Positions 7,823 to 13,774 of a DNA stretch of 15,954 nt are shown here, in pieces. The stretch's first letter is position 1; each line of letters starts with the position of its first letter. Below the pieces are notes generated by a model. That model made no database searches. It saw only the letters and a program-made list of their open reading frames with translations, and had not been told where the DNA came from. The translations under genes were made by a program, and so were the position numbers. The DNA comes from Chloroflexota bacterium (GTDB lineage Bacteria > Chloroflexota > Dehalococcoidia > Bin125), in contig JAPOXB010000048.1 in the NCBI GenBank assembly GCA_026707335.1, positions 22,188 through 38,141 of the forward strand, in the 5' to 3' direction.

Positions 7823-8323
7823 CTAGCCCAGCGCCCGCTCGAACCAGGCCGACTGCCCCGGCATCTCCTCGACCATCACCTTGAGGCGGGTGAGCCCGGC
7901 CGGTCCGCCGTCGCCGGGGGGCGGGGGCGGCAGCGCTTCGGCCAGCCGCCCGGCGATGTACTCCGCCAGGCGTTCGGCCGTGGAGTTGTCGATGGGCAGG
8001 GCGGCGACGTCGCGCTTGGGCAGTCGGTAGGGGGGCTCCATCCCGTACTGCACCGTGTAGTGCGTGCCGTCGTCGTGGATGGTCAGCGCGCGGGACCGCA
8101 TCTGGAGCAGGAACTTGTGGTCGAGCGTGGCGCAGACCTCGCGCGTCAGACGCTTGAGCTGCGAGAAGTCGATCACCCACGACTCCTCCGTGAGCGGTCC
8201 CTCGACCTCCACCGTGACGTCGTAGTTGTGGCCGTGGATCGGCTCCAGCTCGTCCGCGAAGGTGGCGAAGTGCCCCGCCGCGAACCGCAGGCGGTTGCGC
8301 TCGACCCGCACGCCATGGGACAC
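7823..8323 (-). CDS. 6-pyruvoyl-tetrahydropterin synthase family protein, glutamate (PTPS-III-like) type
   Basis: A 166-residue T-fold pterin enzyme. Zinc ligands are H18 (AAGHFAT) and H30/H32 (IHGHNYDV); VIDFSQLKRL and LDHKFL are also family motifs. The catalytic cysteine of QueD/PTPS, four residues before the first HGH histidine, is leucine here, while glutamate E27 is three residues before it (ExxHGH). Bacterial PTPS paralogues with glutamate replacing or accompanying cysteine have been shown to bypass FolB, forming 6-hydroxymethyl-dihydropterin for folate, and such folB-less genomes include Chloroflexi. Folate synthesis is therefore the best functional guess, ahead of queuosine. Start GTG 8323 has GGAGG about nine bases upstream. 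It is first of three minus-strand genes and divergent from arsM. Confidence 0.9.
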   Translation of the reverse strand: MSHGVRVERNRLRFAAGHFATFADELEPIHGHNYDVTVEVEGPLTEESWVIDFSQLKRLTREVCATLDHKFLLQMRSRALTIHDDGTHYTVQYGMEPPYRLPKRDVAALPIDNSTAERLAEYIAGRLAEALPPPPPGDGGPAGLTRLKVMVEEMPGQSAWFERALG

Positions 8324-8389
8324 GCGACACCCCCTCCGCCGACGTCGCCCGCCGATGCCTGGCGATACCTTGCTCCAGATTAGGCCCGT

Positions 8390-8411
8390 GCCGGCGCGCG
8401 CGCGCGCCGGC
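8390..8411. repeat. 22-bp perfect (CG)n palindrome between divergent genes
   Basis: GCCGG (8390-8394), six CG dinucleotides (8395-8406) and CCGGC (8407-8411) form a perfect palindrome in the 159-base divergent region between the PTPS-like gene and arsM. Alternating CG of this length can adopt Z-DNA in supercoiled DNA, or form a cruciform or a protein operator. Near it are weak -10-like boxes: TAATCT on the minus strand (8377-8382) and TAGGCT on the plus strand (8442-8447). No function is shown. Confidence 0.75.
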
Positions 8412-8482
8412 GCTTGTCAGATCGACCGGCGCGCGGCGGGCTAGGCTGGATCACAGTCGCGCAGCAGCGAGAGGATCATCGC

Positions 8483-9367
8483 ATGAGCCAGGCGCCGTCG
8501 GAGAGTCAGCCCCACGATCCCGCCGTGATCCGGGAAGCCGTGCGTGAGCGCTACGCGCGCGCCGCGGTCCGCGTCGAGGAGGCGTCGGGCGGCGCATCCG
8601 GGCTCCGGCTGCCCGACCCCGCCCGCGACCTGCCGCTCGTCGACCTCACCCCCGCGGCCGCCGGCGAGGACGCCTGCTGCGGCCCCTCCGGGTGCGGCCC
8701 GGCCGGCGGCGACGCCGGCTGCGCGCCGGACCAGATCGGCGCCGTGGCGGCCTTCTACCGGCAGGCCGACACCGCCGATCTGCCGGCCAGCATCACCGAT
8801 GCCGCCCTGGGCTGCGGCGACCCGACCGCCCTCGCCGAGCTGGAGCGCGGTGAAACGGTGCTCGACCTCGGCTCCGGCGGCGGCATCGATTGCTTCCTGG
8901 CCGCCAAGCTGGTCGGCCCCGAGGGGCGCGTCATCGGCGTCGACATGACCGACGAGATGCTGGCCCTCGCCGCGCGCAACAGGGAGCGCGTCGGGGCGGC
9001 GAACGTCGAGTTTCGCAAGGGGCAGATCGAGGCGCTGCCCGTCGAGGACGCCAGCGTGGACGTCGTCATCTCGAATTGCGTGATCAACCTCTCGACCGAC
9101 AAGGAGGCCGTCCTGCGCGAGGCCTGGCGGGTGCTCAAGCCGGGCGGGCGCTTCCGCGTCAGCGACCTCGTGCTCACGCGCGCGCTGAGCCGGGAGGAGG
9201 CGCGGTCGATGGCGGAGTGGACGGGGTGCGTCGCCGGGGCGCTGCACCGCGACGCCTTCGCCGGCGCGCTGGCCGCGGCCGGTTTCGCGGACGTGCGGCT
9301 GAGGCTGGGCGCGGCCTGGCGCGACGGCGTGCACTCGGCGCAGATCAGCGCGCGCAAGCCCGGCTAG
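8483..9367 (+). CDS. arsM: Arsenite S-adenosylmethionine methyltransferase
   Basis: Methylates trivalent arsenic using SAM, leading to methylated and volatile arsenicals. The protein has 294 residues. The class I SAM-binding motif VLDLGSGGGID is at residues 126-136, with the acidic GVDMTDEM following. The three cysteines that bind As(III) in ArsM enzymes are all present: C111 (ALGCGDPT), C199 (SNCVINL) and C249 (WTGCVAGAL); the last two are 50 residues apart, as in algal ArsM. A Cys/Gly-rich insert (C65, C66, C71, C80) near the N-terminus is common in bacterial members. ATG 8483 has GAGAGGA a few bases upstream; the frame is open further upstream but only through intergenic sequence. No arsR, arsB or acr3 is visible nearby, so arsenic control cannot be inferred from context. 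Confidence 0.93.
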   Translation: MSQAPSESQPHDPAVIREAVRERYARAAVRVEEASGGASGLRLPDPARDLPLVDLTPAAAGEDACCGPSGCGPAGGDAGCAPDQIGAVAAFYRQADTADLPASITDAALGCGDPTALAELERGETVLDLGSGGGIDCFLAAKLVGPEGRVIGVDMTDEMLALAARNRERVGAANVEFRKGQIEALPVEDASVDVVISNCVINLSTDKEAVLREAWRVLKPGGRFRVSDLVLTRALSREEARSMAEWTGCVAGALHRDAFAGALAAAGFADVRLRLGAAWRDGVHSAQISARKPG

Positions 9368-9381
9368 TTGCCGCCGCTCCG

Positions 9382-9393
9382 TACACTGCCCCG
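9382..9393 (+). promoter_or_regulatory. Putative leaderless -10 box for the DUF192 gene
   Basis: TACACT at 9382-9387 is followed by six bases and then ATG 9394, the same geometry as dapF. Expected transcription start falls on the A of the ATG. There is no ribosome-binding site before this ATG, which fits leaderless translation. No -35 is recognisable. Confidence 0.5.
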
Positions 9394-10161
9394 ATGACAC
9401 CGCCCGACCCGAATGCGCGCAGGCGCCGGCCGGCGACACGGCGCAAGCTGCTGCGCCGCCTGCTCCTCCTGGCGATCGCGATCGGCATCGTGCTGCTGGC
9501 GGTGCGGCCGGGCGGCCTGGGCGCGCAGGCGGCGACGTCGGTGGAATTGGCGGCGGGCTGGAACAACGTCGCCTACGGCGGCGAGACGCTGCCCGTCGAC
9601 GACGCCCTGACCAACGCGCGCGACCGCGTGCAGTCGGTCTGGCGCTGGCGGGCGGCCGAACAGACGTGGGTGGGCGCGTTCATCGGCAGCGACGCCCCGG
9701 CCTCGCTGCACAGCCTGGAGACCGGCGCGGCCTACTGGATTCGCGCCCGCCAGGCCGTGCACTGGCAGTGGCGCAGCGCCGTGCTCTTCGCGCGGGCGCG
9801 GCTGTCCATCGAGCGCCCGCCGGGGTCGAGCCTGACGATCGACGTCGAGCTGGCCGACACGCCGGAGCGCCGTGCGCGCGGGCTGATGTTCCGCGAGCGC
9901 CTGGCCCCCGACGCGGGCATGCTGTTCCTCTTCCCCGCCGACCGACGCACGGGCTTCTGGATGCGCGACACGCGCCTGCCGCTCTCGATCGCCTTCATCG
10001 GGGCCGACGGGCGCATCCAGGAGATCCGCGACCTGCAGCCGCTCGACGAGACGATCGTCGCGCCGGCCGAGGAGTATCGCTGGGCGCTGGAGGTTGCCCA
10101 GGGCTGGTTCGCGGCGAACGACGTGGCCGTCGGCGACCGCGTCCGCCTCACGGGCGACTGA
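9394..10161 (+). CDS. Membrane-anchored DUF192 protein with N-terminal extracellular module
   Basis: A 255-residue protein. Residues 1-22 are strongly basic, and residues 23-40 form one hydrophobic segment (LLLLAIAIGIVLLAV), so it is a signal anchor or uncleaved signal with the rest outside. Residues 48-118 form a small module with GWNNVAYGG, VWRWRAAEQTWVG and GAAYWIRA, a pattern I associate with extracellular Chloroflexota proteins. Residues 145-253 are a DUF192 domain: TPERRARGLMFRERL, GMLFLFP, FWMRDTRLPLSIAFI, ALEVAQGWF and GDRVRL. DUF192 proteins have no firmly established biochemical role. ATG 9394 is 26 bases after arsM and directly follows a TACACT box. The fusion is the notable feature; no partner is evident. 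Confidence 0.85.
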   Translation: MTPPDPNARRRRPATRRKLLRRLLLLAIAIGIVLLAVRPGGLGAQAATSVELAAGWNNVAYGGETLPVDDALTNARDRVQSVWRWRAAEQTWVGAFIGSDAPASLHSLETGAAYWIRARQAVHWQWRSAVLFARARLSIERPPGSSLTIDVELADTPERRARGLMFRERLAPDAGMLFLFPADRRTGFWMRDTRLPLSIAFIGADGRIQEIRDLQPLDETIVAPAEEYRWALEVAQGWFAANDVAVGDRVRLTGD

Positions 10162-10266
10162 CACGCCCCGCCGGCCGTGCGCTATCGGCAGTCCGGGGCA
10201 GCGGGTATCCTCCCCGCGGCGGCCCGGCGGCGAGGACCCCGCGGCCCACGGGAGGGGCGCAACCCC

Positions 10267-11073
10267 ATGAGCGACGACGCCGTCCTCTACGACGTGCAGG
10301 ATCACATCGCGACGCTGACGCTCAACCGGCCCGAGAAGCTCAACGCCTTCGACGACGACCTGCTGGGCCAGTGGGTGGAGCGGCTGCAGGAGGCGCACCT
10401 CGACGACGGCGTGCGCGTGATCGTCGTGACGGGCGCCGGGCGGGGCTTCTGCTCGGGCGCGAACGTCGCGCGGGAGGGGCGCGGCAGCGGCGTCCTGGGC
10501 GACCCCAACGCGCCCGCCAACAACCGCAACAGCTTGCGCAACTCGGTGCAGCCCGTGCCGCGCATCCTGCAGAACATCGAGAAGCCGTACATCGCGGCGG
10601 TCAACGGGGCGGCGGTCGGCGCGGGCATGGACATGGCCTCCATGGCCGACATCCGCATCGCCTCCGATAGGGCGAAGTTCGGCATGGCCTACGTGCGCAT
10701 GGGCCTCGTGCCCGGCGACGGCGGGGCCTACTGGCTGCCGCGCATCGTCGGCATGGCCACGGCGCTCGAACTGATGTGGACCGGACGCCTCTTCATGGCC
10801 GACGAGGCGCTGGCGATGGGCTACGTGTCGAAGGTCGTGCCGCACGACGACCTGATCCCGGAGACGATGGAGTACGCCGGCCGCATCGCGAAGATGCCGG
10901 CCGTGTCGGTGCAGTTGATCAAGCGGCTGGCGTACCGGTCGGCGGTGACGGGCCCGCACGAGGCGCTGGAGATGGCCGAGCACGCCATGGTCATCGCGCG
11001 CAGCACCGAGGACGCCAAGGAGGGCCCGCGCGCCTTCATGGAGAAGCGCGAGCCGAACTTCCAGGGCCGCTAG
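10267..11073 (+). CDS. Enoyl-CoA hydratase/isomerase (crotonase) family protein
   Basis: A 268-residue crotonase-fold enzyme that should act on an acyl-CoA in the cytoplasm, hydrating, isomerising or otherwise using an enolate intermediate. Oxyanion-hole elements GFCSGAN (60-66) and GAAVGAGM (114-121) are clear. The two catalytic glutamates of classical enoyl-CoA hydratase are not conserved: the first aligns with D122 (GMDMASMADI), the second with Y142 (FGMAYVRMG), and there is an acidic D151 in PGDGGAYWLP. The activity may therefore not be simple hydration. ATG 10267 is chosen for GGAGGGG about ten bases upstream; an in-frame GTG at 10177 gives an unlikely Arg/Pro-rich extension. An acyl-CoA dehydrogenase follows after 40 bases, probably in the same operon. 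Confidence 0.9.
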   Translation: MSDDAVLYDVQDHIATLTLNRPEKLNAFDDDLLGQWVERLQEAHLDDGVRVIVVTGAGRGFCSGANVAREGRGSGVLGDPNAPANNRNSLRNSVQPVPRILQNIEKPYIAAVNGAAVGAGMDMASMADIRIASDRAKFGMAYVRMGLVPGDGGAYWLPRIVGMATALELMWTGRLFMADEALAMGYVSKVVPHDDLIPETMEYAGRIAKMPAVSVQLIKRLAYRSAVTGPHEALEMAEHAMVIARSTEDAKEGPRAFMEKREPNFQGR

Positions 11074-11113
11074 GGCGCGACGGCCGCCGCGGGGCCCGGG
11101 CAGGGAGTGACCG

Positions 11114-12289
11114 ATGACCGTCGAGTACCGGTTCAGCGCCGAGGACGAGGCCTTCCGCGCCGAGGTGCGCGCCTTCTTCGAGGCGGAGCTCCCCGCCGAC
11201 CACTGGCGGATGCAGAACGACCGCGACGAGGTCGGCGAGGCCGAGGCGGCCTTCGGGCGGCGCTTCGTGCAGCGGCTGGCCGAGCGCGGCTGGCTGACGC
11301 TGCACTGGCCGGCCGAGTACGGCGGCCTCGGCGCGAGCCCCATGCAGCAGCTGATCTTCAACGAGGAGTCGGGCTACTTCAAGGCGCCGGGCGGCGGCAT
11401 GGGCGTGCAGATGGCCGGCCCCTCGATCATGCATCACGGCACCGACGCGCAGAAGGAGCGGCACCTCTCCGCCATCGCCGAGGGGGAGGAGGTCTGGTGC
11501 CAGGGCTTCTCCGAGCCCGGCTCGGGCTCCGACCTCGCCTCGCTGCAGACGCGGGCCGTGCTCGACGGGGACGACTACGTCGTCAACGGGCAGAAGATCT
11601 GGACCAGCGGCGCCCATCACGCCGACTGGTGCATGCTGCTCGTGCGCACCGACCCCGACGCGCCCAAGCACCGCGGCATCACCTACCTGCTGATGGACAT
11701 GAAGAGCCCCGGCGTGACCGTGCGGCCGCTGGTCAACATGCTGGGCTCGCACGCCTTCAACGAGATCTTCCTGGAGGACGTGCGCGTGCCGCGCTCGAAC
11801 GTGGTGGGCGAGGAGAACCGCGGCTGGTACGTCGCGACGACGACGCTCGACTACGAGCGCAGCGGCATCTCCCGCATCGCCTGGGGCGGCCGCGTGCTCG
11901 AGGAGATGGCGGCCTACATCCGCGCCCACGACGCCCTGCGCACCCCCCGCATCCGCGGCCAACTGGCCGACCTCTGGATCGCGTCGGAGGCCTCGCGGCT
12001 GCTGGCCTACCGGGTGACCTGGCTGCAATCGCAGGGGCAGGTGCCGAATTACGAGGCGTCGATGTCGAAGGTCTTCGGCTCCGAGGTCCAGGCCGCGATC
12101 ACGCGCATGGGCGTCAACATGATCGGCCTGACGGGGCAGCTGCGCCCCGGCTCGGCCGGCGACCCGCCCTTCTGGGGCGCGATGCCCGAGGCGTACATGG
12201 GCATCACCTCCTACAGCATCGCCGCCGGGACGTCGGAGATTCAGCGCAACATCATCGCCACCCGCGGCCTCGGCCTGCCGCGCAACTAG
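11114..12289 (+). CDS. Acyl-CoA dehydrogenase
   Basis: A 391-residue FAD enzyme that introduces the alpha-beta double bond into an acyl-CoA, passing electrons to an ETF. Domain order is normal: helical N-terminus, the beta-domain flavin segment CQGFSEPGSGSDL (129-141) and VNGQKIWTSGAH, then the helical C-terminus ending in AAGTSEIQRNIIA. The medium-chain catalytic glutamate position (YEGT) is alanine here (A371), while E248 in TLDYERSG occupies the position used by isovaleryl-CoA and long-chain enzymes, so the base is probably E248. Substrate chain type cannot be read. ATG 11114 has GGGAG nearby and follows the crotonase gene by 40 bases. Together they would catalyse two consecutive beta-oxidation-like steps. 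Confidence 0.95.
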   Translation: MTVEYRFSAEDEAFRAEVRAFFEAELPADHWRMQNDRDEVGEAEAAFGRRFVQRLAERGWLTLHWPAEYGGLGASPMQQLIFNEESGYFKAPGGGMGVQMAGPSIMHHGTDAQKERHLSAIAEGEEVWCQGFSEPGSGSDLASLQTRAVLDGDDYVVNGQKIWTSGAHHADWCMLLVRTDPDAPKHRGITYLLMDMKSPGVTVRPLVNMLGSHAFNEIFLEDVRVPRSNVVGEENRGWYVATTTLDYERSGISRIAWGGRVLEEMAAYIRAHDALRTPRIRGQLADLWIASEASRLLAYRVTWLQSQGQVPNYEASMSKVFGSEVQAAITRMGVNMIGLTGQLRPGSAGDPPFWGAMPEAYMGITSYSIAAGTSEIQRNIIATRGLGLPRN

Positions 12290-12311
12290 GCGCGCGACCT
12301 CACACGCGTCG

Positions 12312-12340
12312 CCCCCGGCCCGGCTGTCCCGGCTCGGGGG
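12312..12340. terminator. Possible GC hairpin after the acyl-CoA dehydrogenase gene
   Basis: CCCCCG and CGGGGG (12312-12317 and 12335-12340) enclose an inner CCGG/CCGG pair with a 2x2 internal loop. It lies 22 bases after the stop and has no T-tract, so it may be a Rho-assisted end or an mRNA-stabilising hairpin. Confidence 0.35.
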
Positions 12341-12361
12341 TGAACCGAACTCGCCGACCCC

Positions 12362-12390
12362 TTGACGTGCGTCCCCTCCAGGGATAGCTT
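12362..12390 (+). promoter_or_regulatory. Sigma70-like promoter upstream of the NYN gene
   Basis: TTGACG (12362-12367) and TAGCTT (12385-12390) are separated by 17 bases, the ideal spacing. The -35 matches the consensus at five of six positions, the -10 at three of six including the key TA...T. It is the best complete promoter in the window. Transcription would start near 12397, about 95 bases before the NYN gene's GTG. Confidence 0.55.
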
Positions 12391-12396
12391 CGCTGC

Positions 12397-12476
12397 AGTA
12401 TCTGCGCCAGCGTTCGCAGCAGGATGTTGGCCGAGCATCGTGGCCGGCGCTTCACTGAGGCGCCGGCCTTTTTCTT
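12397..12476 (+). ncRNA. Possible attenuator leader or small RNA before the NYN gene
   Basis: From the predicted start near 12397 to the T-tract at 12469-12473, transcription would yield an RNA of about 75-80 bases with no convincing open frame of its own. It contains CTGCG...CGCAG complementarity (12407-12424 region) and a GGCC...GGCC pair (12429-12445 region) whose second half is the 5' arm of the terminator, so an alternative fold could oppose termination. This matches an attenuated 5' leader or a small RNA. No known riboswitch consensus is recognised, and the ends are estimates. Confidence 0.35.
12442..12473 (+). terminator. Strong intrinsic terminator between promoter and NYN gene
   Basis: The stem GGCCGGCGC (12442-12450) pairs perfectly with GCGCCGGCC (12460-12468). 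It can extend by a G-U, a U-A and a C-G pair to an ACU triloop, giving 12 pairs, and is followed at once by TTTTT (12469-12473). It is the only textbook Rho-independent terminator in the window. It may end the leader RNA, or the acyl-CoA dehydrogenase transcript that ends 150 bases upstream. Confidence 0.85.
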
Positions 12477-12492
12477 CGCATCGGAGGCGCGA

Positions 12493-13071
12493 GTGCCGAC
12501 CCTCGCGGTCTTCATCGATGGCGGCTACATCGACGCCATCTGCAGACAGCACTTCGACGGCCTGCGGGTCGACTATCAGAAGCTCGGCGCCGAGATCCAG
12601 CGGAGGATCGGGCAGGGATCGGCGGGACCGCTGGAGCACTTGCGGACCTACTACTACACCTGCCCTCCTTACCAGGACGACCCCCCGACCGCCGAGGACC
12701 GCAGACGCTTGTCCGGCTACCAGCGGTTCCGCGACGCCGTCGGCTACCTGCCCCGCTTCGAGTTGCGCGAAGGCCGCCTCCAGAAGACGGGCGAGGCCGA
12801 GGATGGACGTCCGATCTTCCAGCAGAAGCGTGTCGACCTGCTATTGGGGCTCGATATCGCGCTGCTCAGCGCCAAGCAGCAGATCACGCACATGGCGCTC
12901 CTGGCCGGCGACGGGGACTTCCATCCGGCGCTGAAGGTCGCCAAGCAGGAGGGCGTCTCCTTCTGGCTGCTGCACGGCCCGCGAGGGAGCTACTCCCGCG
13001 AGTTGTGGCACGAAGCGGACGAGCGCGTCGAACTCGATGCGGCCTTCATGAACGCCGTCCGGCGGGACTGA
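12493..13071 (+). CDS. NYN-domain (LabA/DUF88-like) protein, putative ribonuclease
   Basis: A 192-residue protein with a PIN-like NYN fold. The first acidic active-site residue is D9 in VFIDGGYIDA, directly after the start. Further acidic sites are in VDLLLGLDIALLS and LLAGDGDFHPALK, the usual arrangement for a metal-dependent nuclease centre. Family members act on RNA, but most bacterial ones are uncharacterised. Start GTG 12493 is preferred: GGAGG lies at 12483-12487 and NYN proteins usually begin just before this motif. An in-frame ATG at 12424 would make the terminator hairpin coding and add a poorly conserved-looking FFF stretch. The sequence looks slightly less GC-biased than its neighbours. 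No partner gene follows; it is probably monocistronic. Confidence 0.87.
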   Translation: MPTLAVFIDGGYIDAICRQHFDGLRVDYQKLGAEIQRRIGQGSAGPLEHLRTYYYTCPPYQDDPPTAEDRRRLSGYQRFRDAVGYLPRFELREGRLQKTGEAEDGRPIFQQKRVDLLLGLDIALLSAKQQITHMALLAGDGDFHPALKVAKQEGVSFWLLHGPRGSYSRELWHEADERVELDAAFMNAVRRD

Positions 13072-13130
13072 GCAGCAAGCCGAAGATCGCCCGGCTCGCT
13101 CCGCGCCTCCCGCCCCATTCCCCTCCGGCT

Positions 13131-13163
13131 CCCCCTCTCCATTGCAGAGCAATGGAGAGGGGG
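13131..13163. repeat. 33-bp perfect palindromic repeat, copy B
   Basis: Identical over all 33 bases to the copies at 4772-4804 and 15756-15788, in the 143-base gap between the convergent NYN gene and the Rieske gene. The right flank TTAGGGGGTGAGGTTCG is followed by a partial duplication. Being at a convergent junction, the hairpin might also serve as a terminator. Confidence 0.95.
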
Positions 13164-13165
13164 TT

Positions 13166-13205
13166 AGGGGGTGAGGTTCGGGCGGTCGTAAGGGGGTGAG
13201 GTTCG
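13166..13205. repeat. 15-bp direct repeat next to palindrome copy B
   Basis: AGGGGGTGAGGTTCG occurs at 13166-13180 and again at 13191-13205, separated by the ten bases GGCGGTCGTA. The unit is the conserved flank of the palindromic repeat, so this looks like a duplicated element end. Confidence 0.9.
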
Positions 13206-13214
13206 ACGCGCCGC

Positions 13215-13592
13215 CTACTCGTCCGAGACCCGCACCACGCCGTCGACGACGCAGGTGCGGAAGGTGCGGATGCGCGACGGCTTGAGCTTCTCCTCCAGGA
13301 ACGACGGCAGCGGCGGCATCGTGCGGCTGAGGATGTGCCAGATGCCGTCGGGCAGCCAGCGCTTGGTCGCGCCGGTGCGCATGTCGAACTCGGAGCCGTG
13401 CCAGGGGCAGACGATGTTCGCGCCGTTCAGCTCGCCGGCCGAGAGGTTGGCGAACAGGTGCGGGCAGGAATCCGCGACGGCGAAGACCTCGCCGTGCACG
13501 TTCGCGACGCAGGCGCGCGCGCCGTCGATCTCCGCCGCCGTCACGGCGCCGGGCGGCAATTCGTCCAGCGGACAGACCTCGACTTCGGCCAC
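13215..13592 (-). CDS. Rieske [2Fe-2S] ferredoxin-like protein
   Basis: A 125-residue stand-alone Rieske domain. The cluster motifs are CPH (C43, H45) and CPWH (C62, H65), with NGANIVCPWHGSEFDMRTG typical of nitrite-reductase small subunit or dioxygenase ferredoxin types. It has no signal peptide or membrane helix, so it is a soluble electron carrier. GTG 13592 is chosen because AGGAGG lies about seven bases upstream and homology starts there; a longer in-frame start at 13763 adds an Ala/Gly/Pro-rich stretch overlapping the divergent gene's upstream region. The region between conserved parts, IWHILSRTMPPLPSFLEEKL, is an unusual insert after the second motif. No oxygenase or reductase partner lies beside it. 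Confidence 0.92.
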   Translation of the reverse strand: MAEVEVCPLDELPPGAVTAAEIDGARACVANVHGEVFAVADSCPHLFANLSAGELNGANIVCPWHGSEFDMRTGATKRWLPDGIWHILSRTMPPLPSFLEEKLKPSRIRTFRTCVVDGVVRVSDE

Positions 13593-13629
13593 GGGCGCCC
13601 TCCTTCCACCGACTCGACCGTCGCGCACT

Positions 13630-13658
13630 AGGATGCCGCCCGCCGGGATCAGGATCAA
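13630..13658 (-). promoter_or_regulatory. Weak sigma70-like promoter for the Rieske gene
   Basis: Read on the minus strand, TTGATC (13658-13653) and CATCCT (13635-13630) are 17 bases apart, upstream of the GTG at 13592. The -10 matches poorly, so this is a tentative assignment. Confidence 0.25.
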
Positions 13659-13774
13659 TCCGGTGGGGGGGCGCCCGGCGGGCCGCGCGCGGGCGATTGC
13701 CTCCCCTGGGGCGGCCCGCGAAGATGGAGCCCCAGCCTGGCTACCCCCAACCCAGCCAGCCAAGGAGGGCCGCG

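Noticed and set aside
8390..8411. The (CG)n palindrome considered as an intrinsic terminator
   Set aside because: No T-tract on either strand, and it lies between divergent genes where no transcript should end.
8414..8447. TTGTCA (8414-8419) with TAGGCT (8442-8447) as a complete arsM promoter
   Set aside because: The spacer is 22 bases, too long for a sigma70 promoter; the -10-like box alone is weak.
9364..11361. Long minus-strand frame opposite the DUF192, crotonase and acyl-CoA dehydrogenase genes (about 665 codons)
   Set aside because: It is antisense to three clear genes and is low in complexity with His/Arg/Ala/Gly bias; no family motifs.
12424..12492. N-terminal extension of the NYN protein from ATG 12424
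   Set aside because: It would read through the terminator hairpin and T-tract and has only AGG immediately before the ATG; GTG 12493 has a better-placed GGAGG and fits the usual NYN start.
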